From: Gymnopus androsaceus JB14 | Taxonomy: Eukaryota; Basidiomycota; Agaricomycetes; Agaricales; Omphalotaceae | Direction: 5' to 3' | Length of the DNA: 64,000 nucleotides | NCBI GenBank assembly: GCA_009733575.1 | Contig: ML769408.1 | Location: 186,001 to 250,000, forward strand | Part shown: piece by piece, positions 1-12,800 of the stretch | Numbering within the stretch: position 1 is the first letter of the stretch | Layout: every line of letters starts with the position of its first letter | Program-made: the position numbers and the translations under genes | Notes under the pieces: generated by a model | Seen by the model: only the letters and a program-made list of their open reading frames with translations | Database searches by the model: none | Told to the model about the DNA's origin: nothing

Positions 1-1754
1 AATAACCGCGGCTCAGGAAAAAAAAAAACAGAAACAAAAGAAACAAAAGAACGCGCGCGTCGGAAGCGGAACTGTAAAGTATCTGAATTCGGTACCAGGG
101 TAGGGCAGTATATAAACTTCAGCTTGAAGCCAAGCCCGAGTCATGCCAGTGACGGTACAGTATCCTGAACGATATTGCTGTAATAACTGTCAGAGCCAAG
201 AGTCTAATAGTAATAGGCCGAGCCGTTTGAAAACATCGTAAACAAAACTTGGAAAGACGAGTCATAGGCTCCTTCAAGTTGTTGAACCTCCGTTGTCATC
301 CTAGTAGACGTCGACAGATGTATCCTCAGTACTCATCGATTGAAAATTGGAATCTGGGATTTGGCCATGGGTCATCGATACTAGGATACTAAGATTTCTT
401 CTCTTCAATTGGCAATCTTAGAAACATGTTAACATGTATGTATATATAACTTTGTATACCAAGGCTATGTGATTCTTGAACACAAAGCAAATTCCAAACA
501 TCCCAAACATTCCATCGATTTGCCTCTACCTCCGCCCGCCTCCTACAGGATACCGCCGGCACCTTGATCCTCCGCCCCAAATTAGTTCCAACTAGGACCA
601 GGCCCGGGCTCCCAGCACCCCTGCACGGAGTCGGAGTGAGGAGCGAGGAGAGGGAGACTGGGAAAAAACCAAAACCAATTTCAATTTACCTCAACCGCTG
701 CATACTCTAGTATATTTCGTATACATTGGCAGGATCCGGGGAAAAGTTGAATGAATGGGCAGCCTTTGCTGTAGATCTGGAAAATACGCATTGCGCATTG
801 CACACACGAGAACTTTGAAAGGACGATTAGTATGGGACTCTTTTCATGGACGTATGATATGTTATGGTAGTATCTGTATGGTGTATAGTATGATTAATTA
901 GTATACGTATATCGTAGTTGTATATTACCATGTATATTTCCACTGGGATAGGACGATCGCGAAAATACCAAGATTCAAGGAATTCAAGCGGCCAGGCGAG
1001 ACTCGAGAGGATGTTTCGGTTTCGAATTTTTGAGCTTTGCCAGGGGGGAGTTCGTTTTGGATACCAGTAAAATTATATCAAACTTATATCGTGTATGTAT
1101 AGGCCCCTCGATGCGAGGTTGTGCGACATGTAGATATGAGCGAGGAGCACTATATAGCTGTATGGCTGTCCTAGGTAATGAATACAGTACTTAATCTATA
1201 GCTGATCGACCTTGACTCTGATAAATAAGCGCTCATCGAAGCGTCCCATTGAGGGCCAATATACTTCAGATCCCATAAGTTGATTCACAGCTTGTCTTAT
1301 TAGTATTATGTACATATGTACTTGGTTCTACTCTTACTTCGATTGAGTCGGTTGGGCAATGCACCCAGTCAGTTTCGAGGTTCAATCTTCCTCCCAGAAT
1401 CTAGTCTACTCTCCTCTACATTGGTCCTTGGATTCAAATACTTGATACTTAGTAAGTGCTAAGTATGAGGTTTCCCATCTACATCTCCGTCTAGTACTAT
1501 TATTAGCACCAATTCCTTTCCAACTCCCGACCAGCATACTTAAGTACTTACCTTACATACAGAACATACCGGTTGTTCCCTTCCTTCCCTCGTCCAACAA
1601 ATTGTGTAACGTGTTTAACGCACCATCACCTGTGATTGTCAATGACAATCCCTGTTCCGCGGAAAAATCACAGTGCAGGACCCAGGTCTCGGACCGATAC
1701 TTACTACTTACTAGTCTTTCTTCAAAAGTTCGCGTTCGGATTCAGAGTCCCCTT

Positions 1755-1780
1755 TCTCCTCCTCCTCCTCCTCTCCTTCC
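1755..1780. repeat. CTC-type microsatellite
   Basis: A run of CTC/TCC trinucleotides, slightly interrupted, in the gene-poor left part. Confidence 0.6.
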
Positions 1781-2424
1781 CAACTCACATTCCCAACTCT
1801 AACCGCCCTCCCAGGGCCCGCTTCAACTTATATCCATCCGCGGACCGCCTCCTGCTACTGTGCGATCTATATGTATGGCGGGAGAGACACGACATACATT
1901 ACTACGTGCCGTCCATCCATCCATGGACAAATTGTACTTAACTTCCGTGTCAACCGCGACTCCACTCCTCTCACTCACTAAGCCTTCCGTGGCGTCCCGA
2001 CTCCCGGGCCTACATTAATCACATATGTACCCGGTCCCCACTCCCCGCTCCCGCTGTCGCTGCACTGGCAAAAGTATACGTATACTTGGTAGGCCGGGAT
2101 GTATACGTATTCAAAAATTTCGAATTTAAAAAGAACAAAAGCAAAGCCTGAAGCCTGAACATAGTACATGATATATTAATGAAATGACTCGGAAGAACAT
2201 GCCTATGAACATGCATATGATACTGTATCGACACAAAAAGTTATGTATTTCGTCGAATACTTGGGGTAAGTACATAAACTTGTTAAGCGCTTCAATGGAT
2301 CCGGAATTCAAGGACCAAGTCATGATGATGTTCCGAGTGATACTATAAGTGGGTTTTTCGAATTACTTATGGACAATTGTTGATTTCCCACTATGGCAGT
2401 TCATTACGCCTAGGTGAATGTACG

Positions 2425-2660
2425 TATTGAACAGTGGTAGACGTGCGCGATGACTCCGGGTCGATAGGATATGTATATGCATGGATAAGTAATACAATAC
2501 ATGCTCTACGCCAAATTGAGCACTTACTTGAACAGTGGTAGACGATGAATCGATGCTAGGTTATGCATTGATAAGTAGTAGGACACGGACCTTGTACTTA
2601 CTTATTTATGATACATACGCGTGCATCCATCGCCACCTCCCATCGATAAGTAGGATAGGA
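2425..2660. repeat. Degenerate direct repeats, about 100 bp period
   Basis: The 16-mer TGAACAGTGGTAGACG occurs twice, about 100 bp apart. Each copy is followed by a variant of CAT(G/T)GATAAGTA, and a third GATAAGTAGGATAGG-like segment lies near 2645. This looks like a diverged tandem array with no coding content. Confidence 0.5.
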
Positions 2661-2779
2661 ATAGATTAAAGCTGATTACTGGTCATTCAGGTCAAGGTCC
2701 GTCCTCGAACAACCAAAATTTACGGTAATCAATGATACACTTAATCTAAGCCCCCAGGCGCCTCAGCCAATGGCCATAC

Positions 2780-2806
2780 TTACTCATATACTCATATACT
2801 CATATA
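2780..2806. repeat. Short tandem repeat, ACTCATAT units
   Basis: ACTCATAT units repeat three times in a row. It is a simple local duplication. Confidence 0.6.
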
Positions 2807-2847
2807 TAGCCGATCGCGAAACACAATAAGACAGTGCTAAGGTACCT

Positions 2848-3003
2848 GGTACTGTAAGTAAAGAGGACTCTTTCAGTGAAATAGCCTGAGATCGAACCTG
2901 AGATTCGATGTGCGACATGTCACACAAATGCGCTTCAGTTAAGGTACAGTAAGTATAGAGGACTCATTCAGTGAAACAGCCTGAGATCGAGCTTGAGATT
3001 CGA
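2848..3003. repeat. Tandem duplication of a ~60 bp segment
   Basis: Two copies begin with GTAC(T/A)GTAAGTA, continue through GAGGACTC and AGCCTGAGATCGA, and end in TGAGATTCGAT. They are offset by about 92 bp and differ at a handful of positions. No coding potential is seen. Confidence 0.65.
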
Positions 3004-4403
3004 TAAGCGGCATAAATATACTTGGACTCGCAGGTCTCCGAGTCTACCACATACAGGATACCACCGTGACTAAGTCACACCTAAAACTGACAATGAGTGG
3101 GAGGCTCCGCAGTGACCAGCCTGAGGAACCCACATTTGTTGTGTGCTTGGCAGCTAGGCTATCTATTTTTTTTTCTCCGAGTCAGATGCCGCGGCTCGAG
3201 AGTCAAAGGTAGGGCATATACACGGCGTACCCCATCCCAAGTCGGAAAGTGCTCATCGCCTGAAAACTGGGATTGAACAAAGATAATTAAGTACAACGAG
3301 AAAGAAGGTTAATACCAAGCATTCCCCAATGGCAAATCACCACCATTGGCACCAAGACCGATAAGTATTAGCCTTTCCTGACTCCCGACGTGTCCAAGGC
3401 CTCATGTACGAAGTCGAGGAGGTCTGGGAGGATGATTACTTAGTTTAGTGAGGCGAAGTCCGAGTGCATCCCAAATCTCAACCGGCAGTATTTCGCGGAT
3501 AGAAATTATTATTATTGTTATTATTCGGTACACGTTTGGTACACGTACCCACTGCGCGAGCCTGAGGTGTCGATTGAGTAATATCATTCCTAGACTTCCT
3601 ATGATAATTGTTAACATTATTTTTCCAAGAGAATCTTGCCGAAAGGTCTTGAAAATTCGAACAAAGTAGTAATAAATATGCACGTCACGTACAGGTTAGG
3701 TGTGCAAAAGTACAAATTCGAAAGCGTGCGACAATGACTTGGATTAGGGAACTACATGCGGCCAGCGAGTGCTGGATTCTGAGACATGGCTCTGAGTTTG
3801 GAGTACGCGTACATAGGAAAATAGATCACTACAGTATAGAGTATATATCCACCGAGGACTCGAGAGCCTGTAGCATGATACTTGTAAGAAGCGGACCATG
3901 GATCGATATGTCAAGATCATCGTCGAGAGTAGAATTACCTATCCCTAGAGTCAACTTTTTCAGATGGATCTAAGAATTTCTTCGAGGAGAGTCACAGAAT
4001 TATACATAGTGATAGGTACCGCTCAAAAGCTAGCACCACGATCGAGAGGTCTTAGCTGGAGCCATAGTATTAGATATACAATCTGTTGGCATATCATGTC
4101 ATCGTCAAGTCAGCCACGACTAGTATGAGGCGAACGAGAAGCGAATAAGGAGACACATGTAAGTAGTGTAGTAGTATAGATACAATATGTTGTTTTACTG
4201 CATACAGTGTATGTGAATCTTTGACTCGCCACTGCGTGCATGTATGCATCCATCTTCACTCAATCTTGATAATGATGATCTTGAAGAATCAAGATATGTA
4301 TTTATCTTTTCCGAAATAACTACAGCACAGTCTCCTAAATCTTGAAATTAGTGGTGGTCATCCATTCGATATGTCAGCAACGCTAACATACACTAGGCCC
4401 ACG

Positions 4404-4519
4404 CACCAGCTGGCTTTTAATTATGATATGCACTGCGTCCCATCCGATATTATTAAAACTAGATACAACGTTGTTGCAAGATTCGAACTCGCACACCAGC
4501 TGGCTTTTAATTATGATAT
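4404..4519. repeat. Perfect 26-bp direct repeat, 90 bp offset
   Basis: The same 26 bases, starting CACCAGCTGGC and ending TTATGATAT, occur at 4404-4429 and 4494-4519. Just before the second copy, the minus strand reads GCGAGTTCGAATCTTGC. This folds as a T-arm and resembles a pol III B box, but no complete tRNA could be built around it. Confidence 0.65.
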
Positions 4520-6265
4520 ACTTATGCGCTGTTGCATCGACGCCTGCTGCACCTGAGTCACAAAGCCTCGTTACAGTAACTATGTAGCTACTGGTTCGGA
4601 TCGACGTTTTTCAAGTTAAAGTAGAACGACGGTCAATAGACGATCGTGCGCCAACGGACTCTTCGATCTTGTTTCAATCTCAGTATCAAGTTAACGTTGT
4701 TGTGCGTTGTGTGGCGTCCAACCTGAGCCCCACCTGCGCCCGTGACAAGGCTGAAGGGAAGTCCAGCGTACCTTGATTTATACCCCCTCCGTCGTCGAGG
4801 TGACTCTTAGGCCTTGAGAGGAGGCCTTCTTGGGGCCTGAGCAGTATGTACAAGTTAATTTAGATTTACCTTGTACCACAAGGGGATACAGTACAGTAAG
4901 TATTAAGCTACATAGCTACACACCAATCTTCATCAACGCTGACAGTGCAATGCAATGCATACACGCAGGAACCTGGAAGGACCCAACGAAAATGAAGCGA
5001 CCGATCCTGGTGGCGAATGAGACCAACGTCGGAGAAAGATTGTCCAATAATATGCAGCCGCAGTCGGTTAATCTTGGAAGAAAACTCATTGCCAGGGAAC
5101 GTTGCTGCATATGTACATTAAATCCAATCAACTAAGCACTGAACAAATTAATTGCATCGGATAAACATGACCCCTCGATGGATGTTGAACTACAACGCAG
5201 CTGCAATCCGATTATAACGAACATTACTGAATAAGGAAATGATGATTAATCCGATGCCGAATATTGTAGTCTTCCTCCGAGTCCTGCTCGCAAATTTTCT
5301 CGAGGTTCTCAAGGTAAAGATAGATAAAGTTATTCACGAATGGCCGAAGTCCGATATTTAACGGACTGCGAATCTCATTGCTGCCAGTGTTGAATGTTCG
5401 AACTCGGGCAGCGCGGGGAGGACTAATGCTGGACTCGCTTATTCTCAGGTGCTCTCAACAGCTGGCTCTCAATTTTACTGGCTCCCAATGGGCTCCAAGG
5501 ACCAATTGGGTCGGTTCCGAGGGCTATTAGCTTACTCTCCGTCGCGTTCCTCCCTGAGGTAAAATCTAATGAAATCTAGTCGAATCTCAACCTTCCTGAC
5601 CCGGGCCTTTACCTGCCTTTACAAGAAGAAAGGAAGTCTATTTACATGGCAGGGTCGTCCCCAATCCACGCTCACAGCAGTTTCCCAACAGTTTCCAGGA
5701 TCGGGTCGGGTCATTTTCTATGCTCGCGTGCACTGGCGGAGAGCGTGGCGTGTTTCATTACTGTAAGTATCCGAGTTCATATCGAAGTCGGGCAGCACTG
5801 ACATGCACTTAGGCACACCAGTTGGATGTCTCCCTCGTTGTATAGGTCGGTATAGAGCGTTCCGTCGATGAAAAGAAAGAAAAAGACATTGTCTCTAAAA
5901 TTACAGGAAATACTACTCGTTAATTAAATAAATTCAGACAGGCTCAGACTTGAAGCATATCTATAACTGAAAACTTTCATTTTCATTTTTTCTTTCCTCA
6001 CCGTCTTTCCCGTCTGAAGGTCCAAACGAATACATATGTAGCATTCCATATACAAGATCTTCAGGGTCAAGAACACCGTCACCGAGATCTGTATCTCAAG
6101 CCATTGGCTAAACAGTAACCCTTGTACATACAAGGTGACTCATTCGCAAACCCCCGACGCAAACGGTATGGTGACCTCGAAAACTAGCAACTTGGGTGTA
6201 AACTACTGACTCTGCCACACAGTGTTCCGTCTCAAAGATATAGTTCGGATATGAAAGTAACCGTT

Positions 6266-6760
6266 CTATAACAGGCCGAAAAAGCCAAGATTTTTCTCAA
6301 GGACAACAGTTCCGTTGGAGGATGTATCGCCGCGCTGCCTCGCCTGGGTATCACTATTGTCAATTGTCTTGATATTGTTCCCGAAGTAATTATAGTGATG
6401 GGGATATTCATAGATATCACATTTGGGCGGGAGGCGCCGTATGAATCGCCATCTGCCGTCTACCGCACATCCTTCCTGGTCTGTTCCAGTGCACAAACTC
6501 TATCTTGATGGCTTAAAGATAAATAACAATAAGACAATCATATGAGCTGGTCACACCGAAACGAAGGCATGTGCAGTAGTACCAAAAGACTCCCAGTGCG
6601 CCCAAACCTCCAAAACGCCGTCAGGATCGACAGCATCGACAGGGATAGCGACGGCGTTTTTTTCCTTACCGGGGAATGGCGGGAATCCTCGGGATGGGTT
6701 CTCCAGGAAGGTGCGCTCTGCAATACCAAAGGTAGATTGACCGTTTCAGATCTGTATAAC
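6266..6760 (-). CDS. Weak candidate gene or gene remnant, unknown
   Basis: Two adjacent minus-strand frames look protein-like but were not joined convincingly. The upstream one (about 6560-6745) encodes a stretch containing RTFLENPSRGFPPFPGKE and VLEVWAHWESFGTTAHAF. The downstream one (6266-6496) contains CDIYEYPHHYNYFGNN. A GT...AG pair between them (near 6507-6551) does not keep the frame cleanly. No family is recognised and no start codon is evident. It could be a small orphan gene, a relic, or chance. Confidence 0.25.
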
Positions 6761-6950
6761 GTTATTTCCTAACGTGGATGTGCAATGTTGTAACACACGA
6801 GTCCACGATGAATATGTCATGTTTCCGGCCTCATTTTCCAAGTCACACAGACGCTCAGGCTCGGTAAATCAACAATAGCGTTTTTTGCTTTTAACAACAG
6901 GCAATCCCGAGGATGGACTGCAATCACCCATTTTTCCTTCTTCTCCCGAG

Positions 6951-8733
6951 ATGGTTGCACTCTCTAGACCTTCCACCTCCTCTCGCGCCTCCTTCGCCTC
7001 TTCATCATCGTCGAATCGATATGATACTATAATCTTTGACCTTGGTGATGTGCTGTTTACATGGTCTGCCTCGACCAAGACTTCTATATCTCCGAAAGTT
7101 CTTCGGGAGATCTTGCAGACCACGACGTGGTTCAAGTACGAGATGGGACAGATCTCTGAAGAAGAGTGTTATGCTGATGTTGCGTTGGAGATGGGTCTCT
7201 CTGCGGTCGACGTTCGCAGAGCATTTCAGAGTGCGCGCGAAAGCCTTACCAGTCGACCTTGTATGGTTGACTTGATTCGAGAGCTCAAGCCAGGACGAAA
7301 AGTTTACGCCATGAGCAATATCTCAATGGAGGCAAGTGCATTCTTACTGTTCTATAACAGATTATTGATATTTTTTGCGCCAGGATTTTGCATTCTTACA
7401 GACGAAGAGCTCAGATCTCGACCTTTTTGACCACTGCTTCACTTCTTCCGCGGCAGGGGCACGAAAGCCAATGCTAGGATACTTCCGACATGTTCTCGAG
7501 AACACTGGTGCAGACCCCACTCGCACCATCTTCGTAGATGACAAACTGGACAACGTCCTCGCTGCTCGCTCTTTTGGAATGACCGGGATTCTGTATGATG
7601 AGTTCGAAAACGTCGAACGTACTCTTCGTAATCTCTGTTTTGATCCGACCACTCGGGGTGAATCCTTTATGAGTCGTCATGCCGGACGACATCTATCATA
7701 CACGTCTACTGGCGTTACGATTCACGAGAACTTTGCTCAGCTCCTCATCCTCGAAGCCACTCACAACTCTTCCTTGGTCAAATACACCAAATACCATGGT
7801 CCTTTCAACTTTTTCCGTGGCCAGGGCGAGCTTACGACGTCAGACTTTCCTTGCGATGTCGATACTACAGCCATTGGAATTACTTGTTCAGACCATATGT
7901 CCCTTGCGACAAAGAACGAGGTGATGGATACAATCTTGAACCTGCGCAACTCCGATGGTATCCCACAGGTTTATTTCGATGCATCCAGACCACGTATCGA
8001 CCCGGTAGTCTGCGTAAACGTCTTAACCCTGTTCTATAAACATGGTCGAGGCGCGCAGCTGGAGACATGCTACCATGTGAGTTGGTATCTCTTTTTTCAA
8101 TCAGTTTTTTTTCTGACGAGGCGGTACTACAAGTGGGTAGAGTCCGTTCTTAGGTACCGTGCCTTTAGTGAAGGTACACGCTACTACGAGCCCCCAGAAG
8201 CATTCCTTTAGTAAGTTATCGTTCATCTTCTCGGTTTTTAATCAGCTTTTGATATCAAACCTCATTGTAGTTTCCTGACTCGTCTGTTCGTTGTGGCCCC
8301 TGACGTGCACAAGCGTCTGGGACCTGTATTTGCCGATTGCTGTCGTGAACGGATTGGTATGCAGGGTGACGCGCTGGCTTTGGCTATGCGTGTAGTCTGC
8401 TGTAACTTTGCTGGCATCGACGCTTCAGGCGATCTTGTGACGTTACGTGGCATGCAAGAAATCGACGGCGGTTGGCCGGATGGTTGGTTCTACAAGTATG
8501 GGTCGAACGGTGTTCGCATTGCGAATCGAGGCCTAACTACTGCCATTGCTATCAATGCTATCAGGGGCGCCAGCCTGCGACTGAAGCGGCCGTCATCGAT
8601 AACGAACTTGAAACAAGTGTGGAATGACACGGTGGTGCGAGTACGTGGATCTTCTCTAACGTGGTCGTTTTAACGCTTATCTATTGTACAGCTTCCATAT
8701 CGCCGTAGAGCTGTCGCTCATGACACTCACTGA
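6951..8733 (+). CDS. HAD-like/class II terpene cyclase fusion (drimane-type sesquiterpene synthase)
   Basis: Predicted to cyclise farnesyl diphosphate by protonation and to remove the diphosphate, giving a drimane-type sesquiterpene such as drimenol or albicanol. The model has five exons: 6951-7331, 7384-8076, 8134-8210, 8271-8640 and 8692-8733, about 520 aa. The N-terminal half is a HAD fold: FDLGDVLF near residue 30, KVYAMSNIS near 120 and VDDKLDN near 180. The C-terminal half carries DVDTT near residue 285, the DxDTT variant of class II cyclases reported in the AstC/AncC/CavC group. The C-terminal GGWPDGWFYKYGS is typical of that domain. The first ATG in frame after an in-frame TTG was taken as start. 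Intron 1 has GC-AG borders. No P450 or other tailoring gene is adjacent. The exact product cannot be inferred. Confidence 0.85.
7332..7383 (+). other. GC-AG intron in the terpene cyclase gene
   Basis: A 52-nt intron begins GCAAGT and ends GCGCCAG. It is the only junction that keeps the HAD reading frame (NISME joined to DFAFL). GT donors nearby fail on phase or meet stops. Confidence 0.7.
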
Positions 8734-9690
8734 GCTTCAGAATCTGTGCACTCTGATTGAACCGCCTATCTTACTTGTAACATTTTTTTTATCTTATTAC
8801 ATTCCTATTCTCGTCCCATCGCGGTCCTATTCTATCGTCATTCTTCGTTCTTTAATGACCTCTATTATTTCCTCACTGTACCCATTCGTCTTTCTTTCGT
8901 TGAGGAACTTCTTTTTAGCTAACCTAAAGCACTTAGTTGTGTATCATTCGACCTTCATTACTCGTACTCTGTTTTATTTGCTCAACGTGTATTCCAATGT
9001 TCAGAGCTTGCTACGATACTCTACACTTTCCTTGATATTTTCCTTACTTCAGTACTAGATAGTCTAAAAGTCTTACTTTACTTTGTATCTACCTCGTATC
9101 ACAGATTCTTTCGTATGCATACATAGCTATATGAATATGCTGCTTTACTTATTGTCATTCTCATGCGTGCGATTTATCCTGAGGGATTACTGAAGTCTAA
9201 TCCGTAAAGGAAAATGTACGGAACCTAAGTGGTTCCGTTGTGAGTTTCAGACCGCTGAGTTGTGTGGCGTGCTAACCTCTGTCTACAGGAGTCGCTTATT
9301 TATATTCCGCCGCGCTGGTGAGTCGGAGGCGGCCCTAGAGTCCTCTCAGCCGTCTTACCAGGTATGTGCTTATTTCATTTACTCATTATCCTCTTCACTA
9401 GTTCATATATATTGATTGCGTTACCCACCGTCCCTTGTTCCCTGTTTCTTTGCTCCGTTTCAATATCATATCCGCGGTACTTGAATACTGCACGTCGTTT
9501 TTTCTACTTTACTTATGTCGTTCATTACATGGAGGGGCCGACCAGTAGAATCTACGTCACCCACTTCGCAGCGTCTCTCGATACACGCTGGTCCCCGTTG
9601 ATTTTGCATAACTCAAAGGTTGACTGATTAAATTAAAATGGCAGTGATTAGAACCAAAAAGAACGGCCAAAATGATGATAAAAATCATCC
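8734..9690. other. Intergenic / 3' flank
   Basis: A 124-codon frame at 8684-9058 is T-rich and overlaps the last exon of the cyclase in another frame. It is most likely 3' untranslated sequence. A splice-bounded open island at about 9290-9361 (TCTACAG to GTATGT) has no recognisable partner exons. Confidence 0.5.
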
Positions 9691-9692
9691 AT

Positions 9693-9764
9693 TAGCAGCA
9701 ACTTGTTTCGATCAAGTGACCTCGGGGTTATGGGCCCCGCGCGCTACCACTGCGCCATGCTGCT
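9693..9764 (-). tRNA. Initiator tRNA-Met (CAT)
   Basis: A 72-nt cloverleaf: acceptor stem AGCAGCA/TGCTGCT, D arm GCGC-AGTGGTA-GCGC, anticodon stem CGGGG/CCCCG with loop CCCATAA, T arm ACTTG/CAAGT with loop ATCGAAA. The A1:U72 first pair and the AUCGAAA T loop (instead of TTCGANT) are the eukaryotic initiator signatures. No intron. It lies about 80 bp from the stop of the neighbouring gene. Confidence 0.95.
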
Positions 9765-9843
9765 AACGGAAGAACTAATTTGAATGTATATAATACACGA
9801 CTTCTATAATGATAAAGCACTAAGTACTGTACATACAGCTGCA

Positions 9844-12800
9844 TCACCTTCGCAAAAGGAGAAGAGAGGTAAACAAGATCCCAGTCAATCCTCCCAGGAC
9901 ACCAACAACAGTCCATCGAGTATATTCCTCAAAATGCCGTTGGAGAACGTTTGTTGGGGTCTCCGAAACTCCAAAGAATGAATAGAGCACGATTCCGACG
10001 ACGAAACTGATAATAGAATAGACCAAGAGCGCAAGAGGCAGAGATAGGACCACAACACGTTTCTGACCATCTGCTTAGCAAAAAAGCATCACTGTAAAAA
10101 AGAAAAATACACATACGGAATGTAGCATCATGCCTTCGCCCCCGACACGGTCACCGACCCATGATGCAACACAATCCATATCGGACTTGTACCGAAAAAA
10201 AGCGACCAAAGTGGATACCATCGAGAAAGTGGCCAGCAGTGCTGCAACGAGCCCAGCAATCCGCGAGACATCCAGGCCTGGCAAAGAAAGGAAGGTCACG
10301 GATGCACTCAAGACAATTGCAGCCTTCCGACGCGTTTTTAATTACGAAAATGCAAAGAAGAATGAGTACTCACCACAAGACAAGTACAGCCGCCAAGTAA
10401 AATCACTGGAGCAGCGCTACGTGAGTTGAATAGGCCGCTTTCTTCATCCAAGTGATACAACGATGATGAATTAATCCGCGGGAGAAAAAGATAGGGAACA
10501 CCGAGGAAAATGACCGCGACCATGATATCTAGAAATGTGCGTTGGAAAGTCGACTGGCGCTGTTTCGTTGGACTTGGTCTGATGCCGATATCTTGTGGCA
10601 ATGGCTTGTGGGGTCGAAAGTTCGTTTGACGCCATTGAACTTTGACAGGAATGGATTTAATCTTTAAAAAAAAACACAAGCAGAGAAAAATCTCACCAAC
10701 ACGCATTAAGATACGAGAAACAACTCGAGTTTGTAGAACTGATTGAATTCCCGACTCGGCAGTGGGTTCTAGATCTTCAGTTAATGATACTTTCGCAGCA
10801 AGAAGAGAAAGTTTATCTACCCCCAAACGATCGCAAGAGATTGTTGAGCTCCTGACACTCTGCCTGAGTGAAAGGCGGTAGAGCATCTCTCTGTGAAGGC
10901 AATAAACGGTCTAAATGAATTTTCGGTTTGTGAGCAGAACTTTGGCTTCGGATGAGAGCTCATTACCAGTCCAGGACCAAGTCAAAACGTCCACCGCATC
11001 ATTCCGCGCATTATGTGGAAGGGATACATGAGCTGGGTGGTCCTCCATGAAAGCCCAGTACCGATATTCCATGTCCAAAGCTGGAAAATAGTGCTTAGCT
11101 GGAATACAGTAGAGCAGACTAATACATACAATCTTCAGAGACCTTTCCAGTCTGATGTCTTCTTCCACTTCCGTCGCCTTGAGCATCCCATATAGGATCA
11201 GATGTCACAATCCTCTTTCTATGATCCACCCAATACCTCACAGGAACAAATTCCTTCATCTTCCCCAAAGCTCTCTTCTTTTTTGTGCTCTTTCCATGCG
11301 CCGCGCCGCTGCCCGTCGAATCATTTTGTCTGAGCCAAAGTTCGAATCCGGGAGGCGTTCCGGAGCCATCATGCAGTCTACGGTGCTCCAAATACGCAGT
11401 AACAGCATCAAGCTTCGTTATACTCCGGAGGTCGACATCGGTGATGACGCGGAGAGTTGGGTGAGAGTAGTATACTGTAGTGTCAGGAAGAGCGTATTCG
11501 ATCCAGCCGAGGTGGTTTAAACGTGGTGTTGACGAATGTGAAGGTGGAGGCTTGACTTGAGGCCAAGCTACCGATGAAGAACTGCTTGGCAGTCCGGACA
11601 CATTAAGATGGGCGGTCATGGGCTGAGAAGAGTTGGCATGAAGGTAGGAAGTTTGCGGTGTTATTTGAGAGCCAAGTAGAGGTTGATTCTCACTGGTCAA
11701 GTCGCGTCGGTACCATTCCAAAACTACTCCAAAAGATAAAAGCACTCACTCGGTTTCATGATGAAAATGTTGTTCGAGACTTGGAATTTCATTGATTGGC
11801 CTGGTTATCAGAGGATGAGATGGTTCTGGTTCTAGCGCGGCATCCAAGACATACCTGCTTATAACAACCTCCCTCTCTGGTACGGGAAAGACCACGACCT
11901 TTGGTGCGCTCTGCGGAGCTGAAGCTTGCGCTGTGGTAATATCAGGTCTAAGCAAGATTGAGTATAGGTATTGTTTTAGAACAAATGTAACCTACTCTGG
12001 CATCATTGAAGGAGCAATTGTAGAAACGTGAATCGAAGGGACGGGATCTGCAAAAGGATCCTGCAGGGTCCTATAGACATGCTCGATCAGTTTTGAAATA
12101 TATCGAGAATCGAGAAAGAGACTGACTGCACACTGCTGTTGGCAAGTCTCTCTACCCAGAGCATCCTTGTTATCTGACTGAGAAGCCCAGGCTTCTTGAG
12201 CTAACCCTACATCATAGGAATACCAGGTAAAGTCGCAACATTTCTCCTAGCTTTGCGGAACGTTTCTGGAAGAGGTTGTTTTGATCCTGGAATTTCGGGG
12301 GTTGGCATTTGAACGAGACTGATATCGTCCTGCTTCGGGTTTAGGAGAATGGGAATGGGCTCGACGGTAGGACCAGCAGTTGGAACCTCAACAATATCCT
12401 CCTCAGGCTTGTTCTGACTGGGTTCAGCAAGCCGAGCTGAGTTACTAACTTCCCTTTCGATAACATCCACATCCCCCCTCTTCGTTTCTTTCGGAATAGA
12501 AATGGGCTCGCTGCTAGGTTGTCCCTGTATATCTGGAGCAGGGGCGGGGGTAGGGATCTCCTGCTCCGTCTCTTTCAGAATAGCAATGGGTTCGCTAGTA
12601 GGCTTGTCTTCTTGGATATCCGGAACAGGGGTGGGTGTAGGGATCTCCGAGAATGCATAAAACACGTTCGCATTCTCTGTGTCCGCTGGACCATGGGGAC
12701 GGGGCGTAGTCTGATCCTGATCCGACGAAGTTCTATCGGAAACGTCATCTGCAGGCGCACCTATCGTGTTTTCAATGATAGCATGATGCAGGGAGGCAGA

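Larger units (their letters stand above)
1..6230. other. Gene-poor intergenic region
   Basis: No open frame here has splice sites, length or motifs that support a protein. The longest frames (about 100 codons, near 1636-1941 and 4830-5135) are unrelated to any family I know. The sequence holds short repeats, listed separately, and CT- and AT-rich runs. It may be the upstream region of a gene lying left of position 1. Confidence 0.6.

Noticed and set aside
1602..1941. Overlapping plus-strand frames
   Set aside because: Composition is Pro/Leu from a CTC run, with no splice sites, start context or family features.
4480..4520. Possible tRNA or SINE on the minus strand (T-arm GCGAGTTCGAATCTTGC)
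   Set aside because: No D arm, anticodon arm or matching acceptor stem can be drawn. Only the T-arm is present.
8684..9058. 124-codon plus frame after the terpene cyclase
   Set aside because: It overlaps the spliced last exon in another frame and is T-rich. Taken as 3' untranslated sequence.
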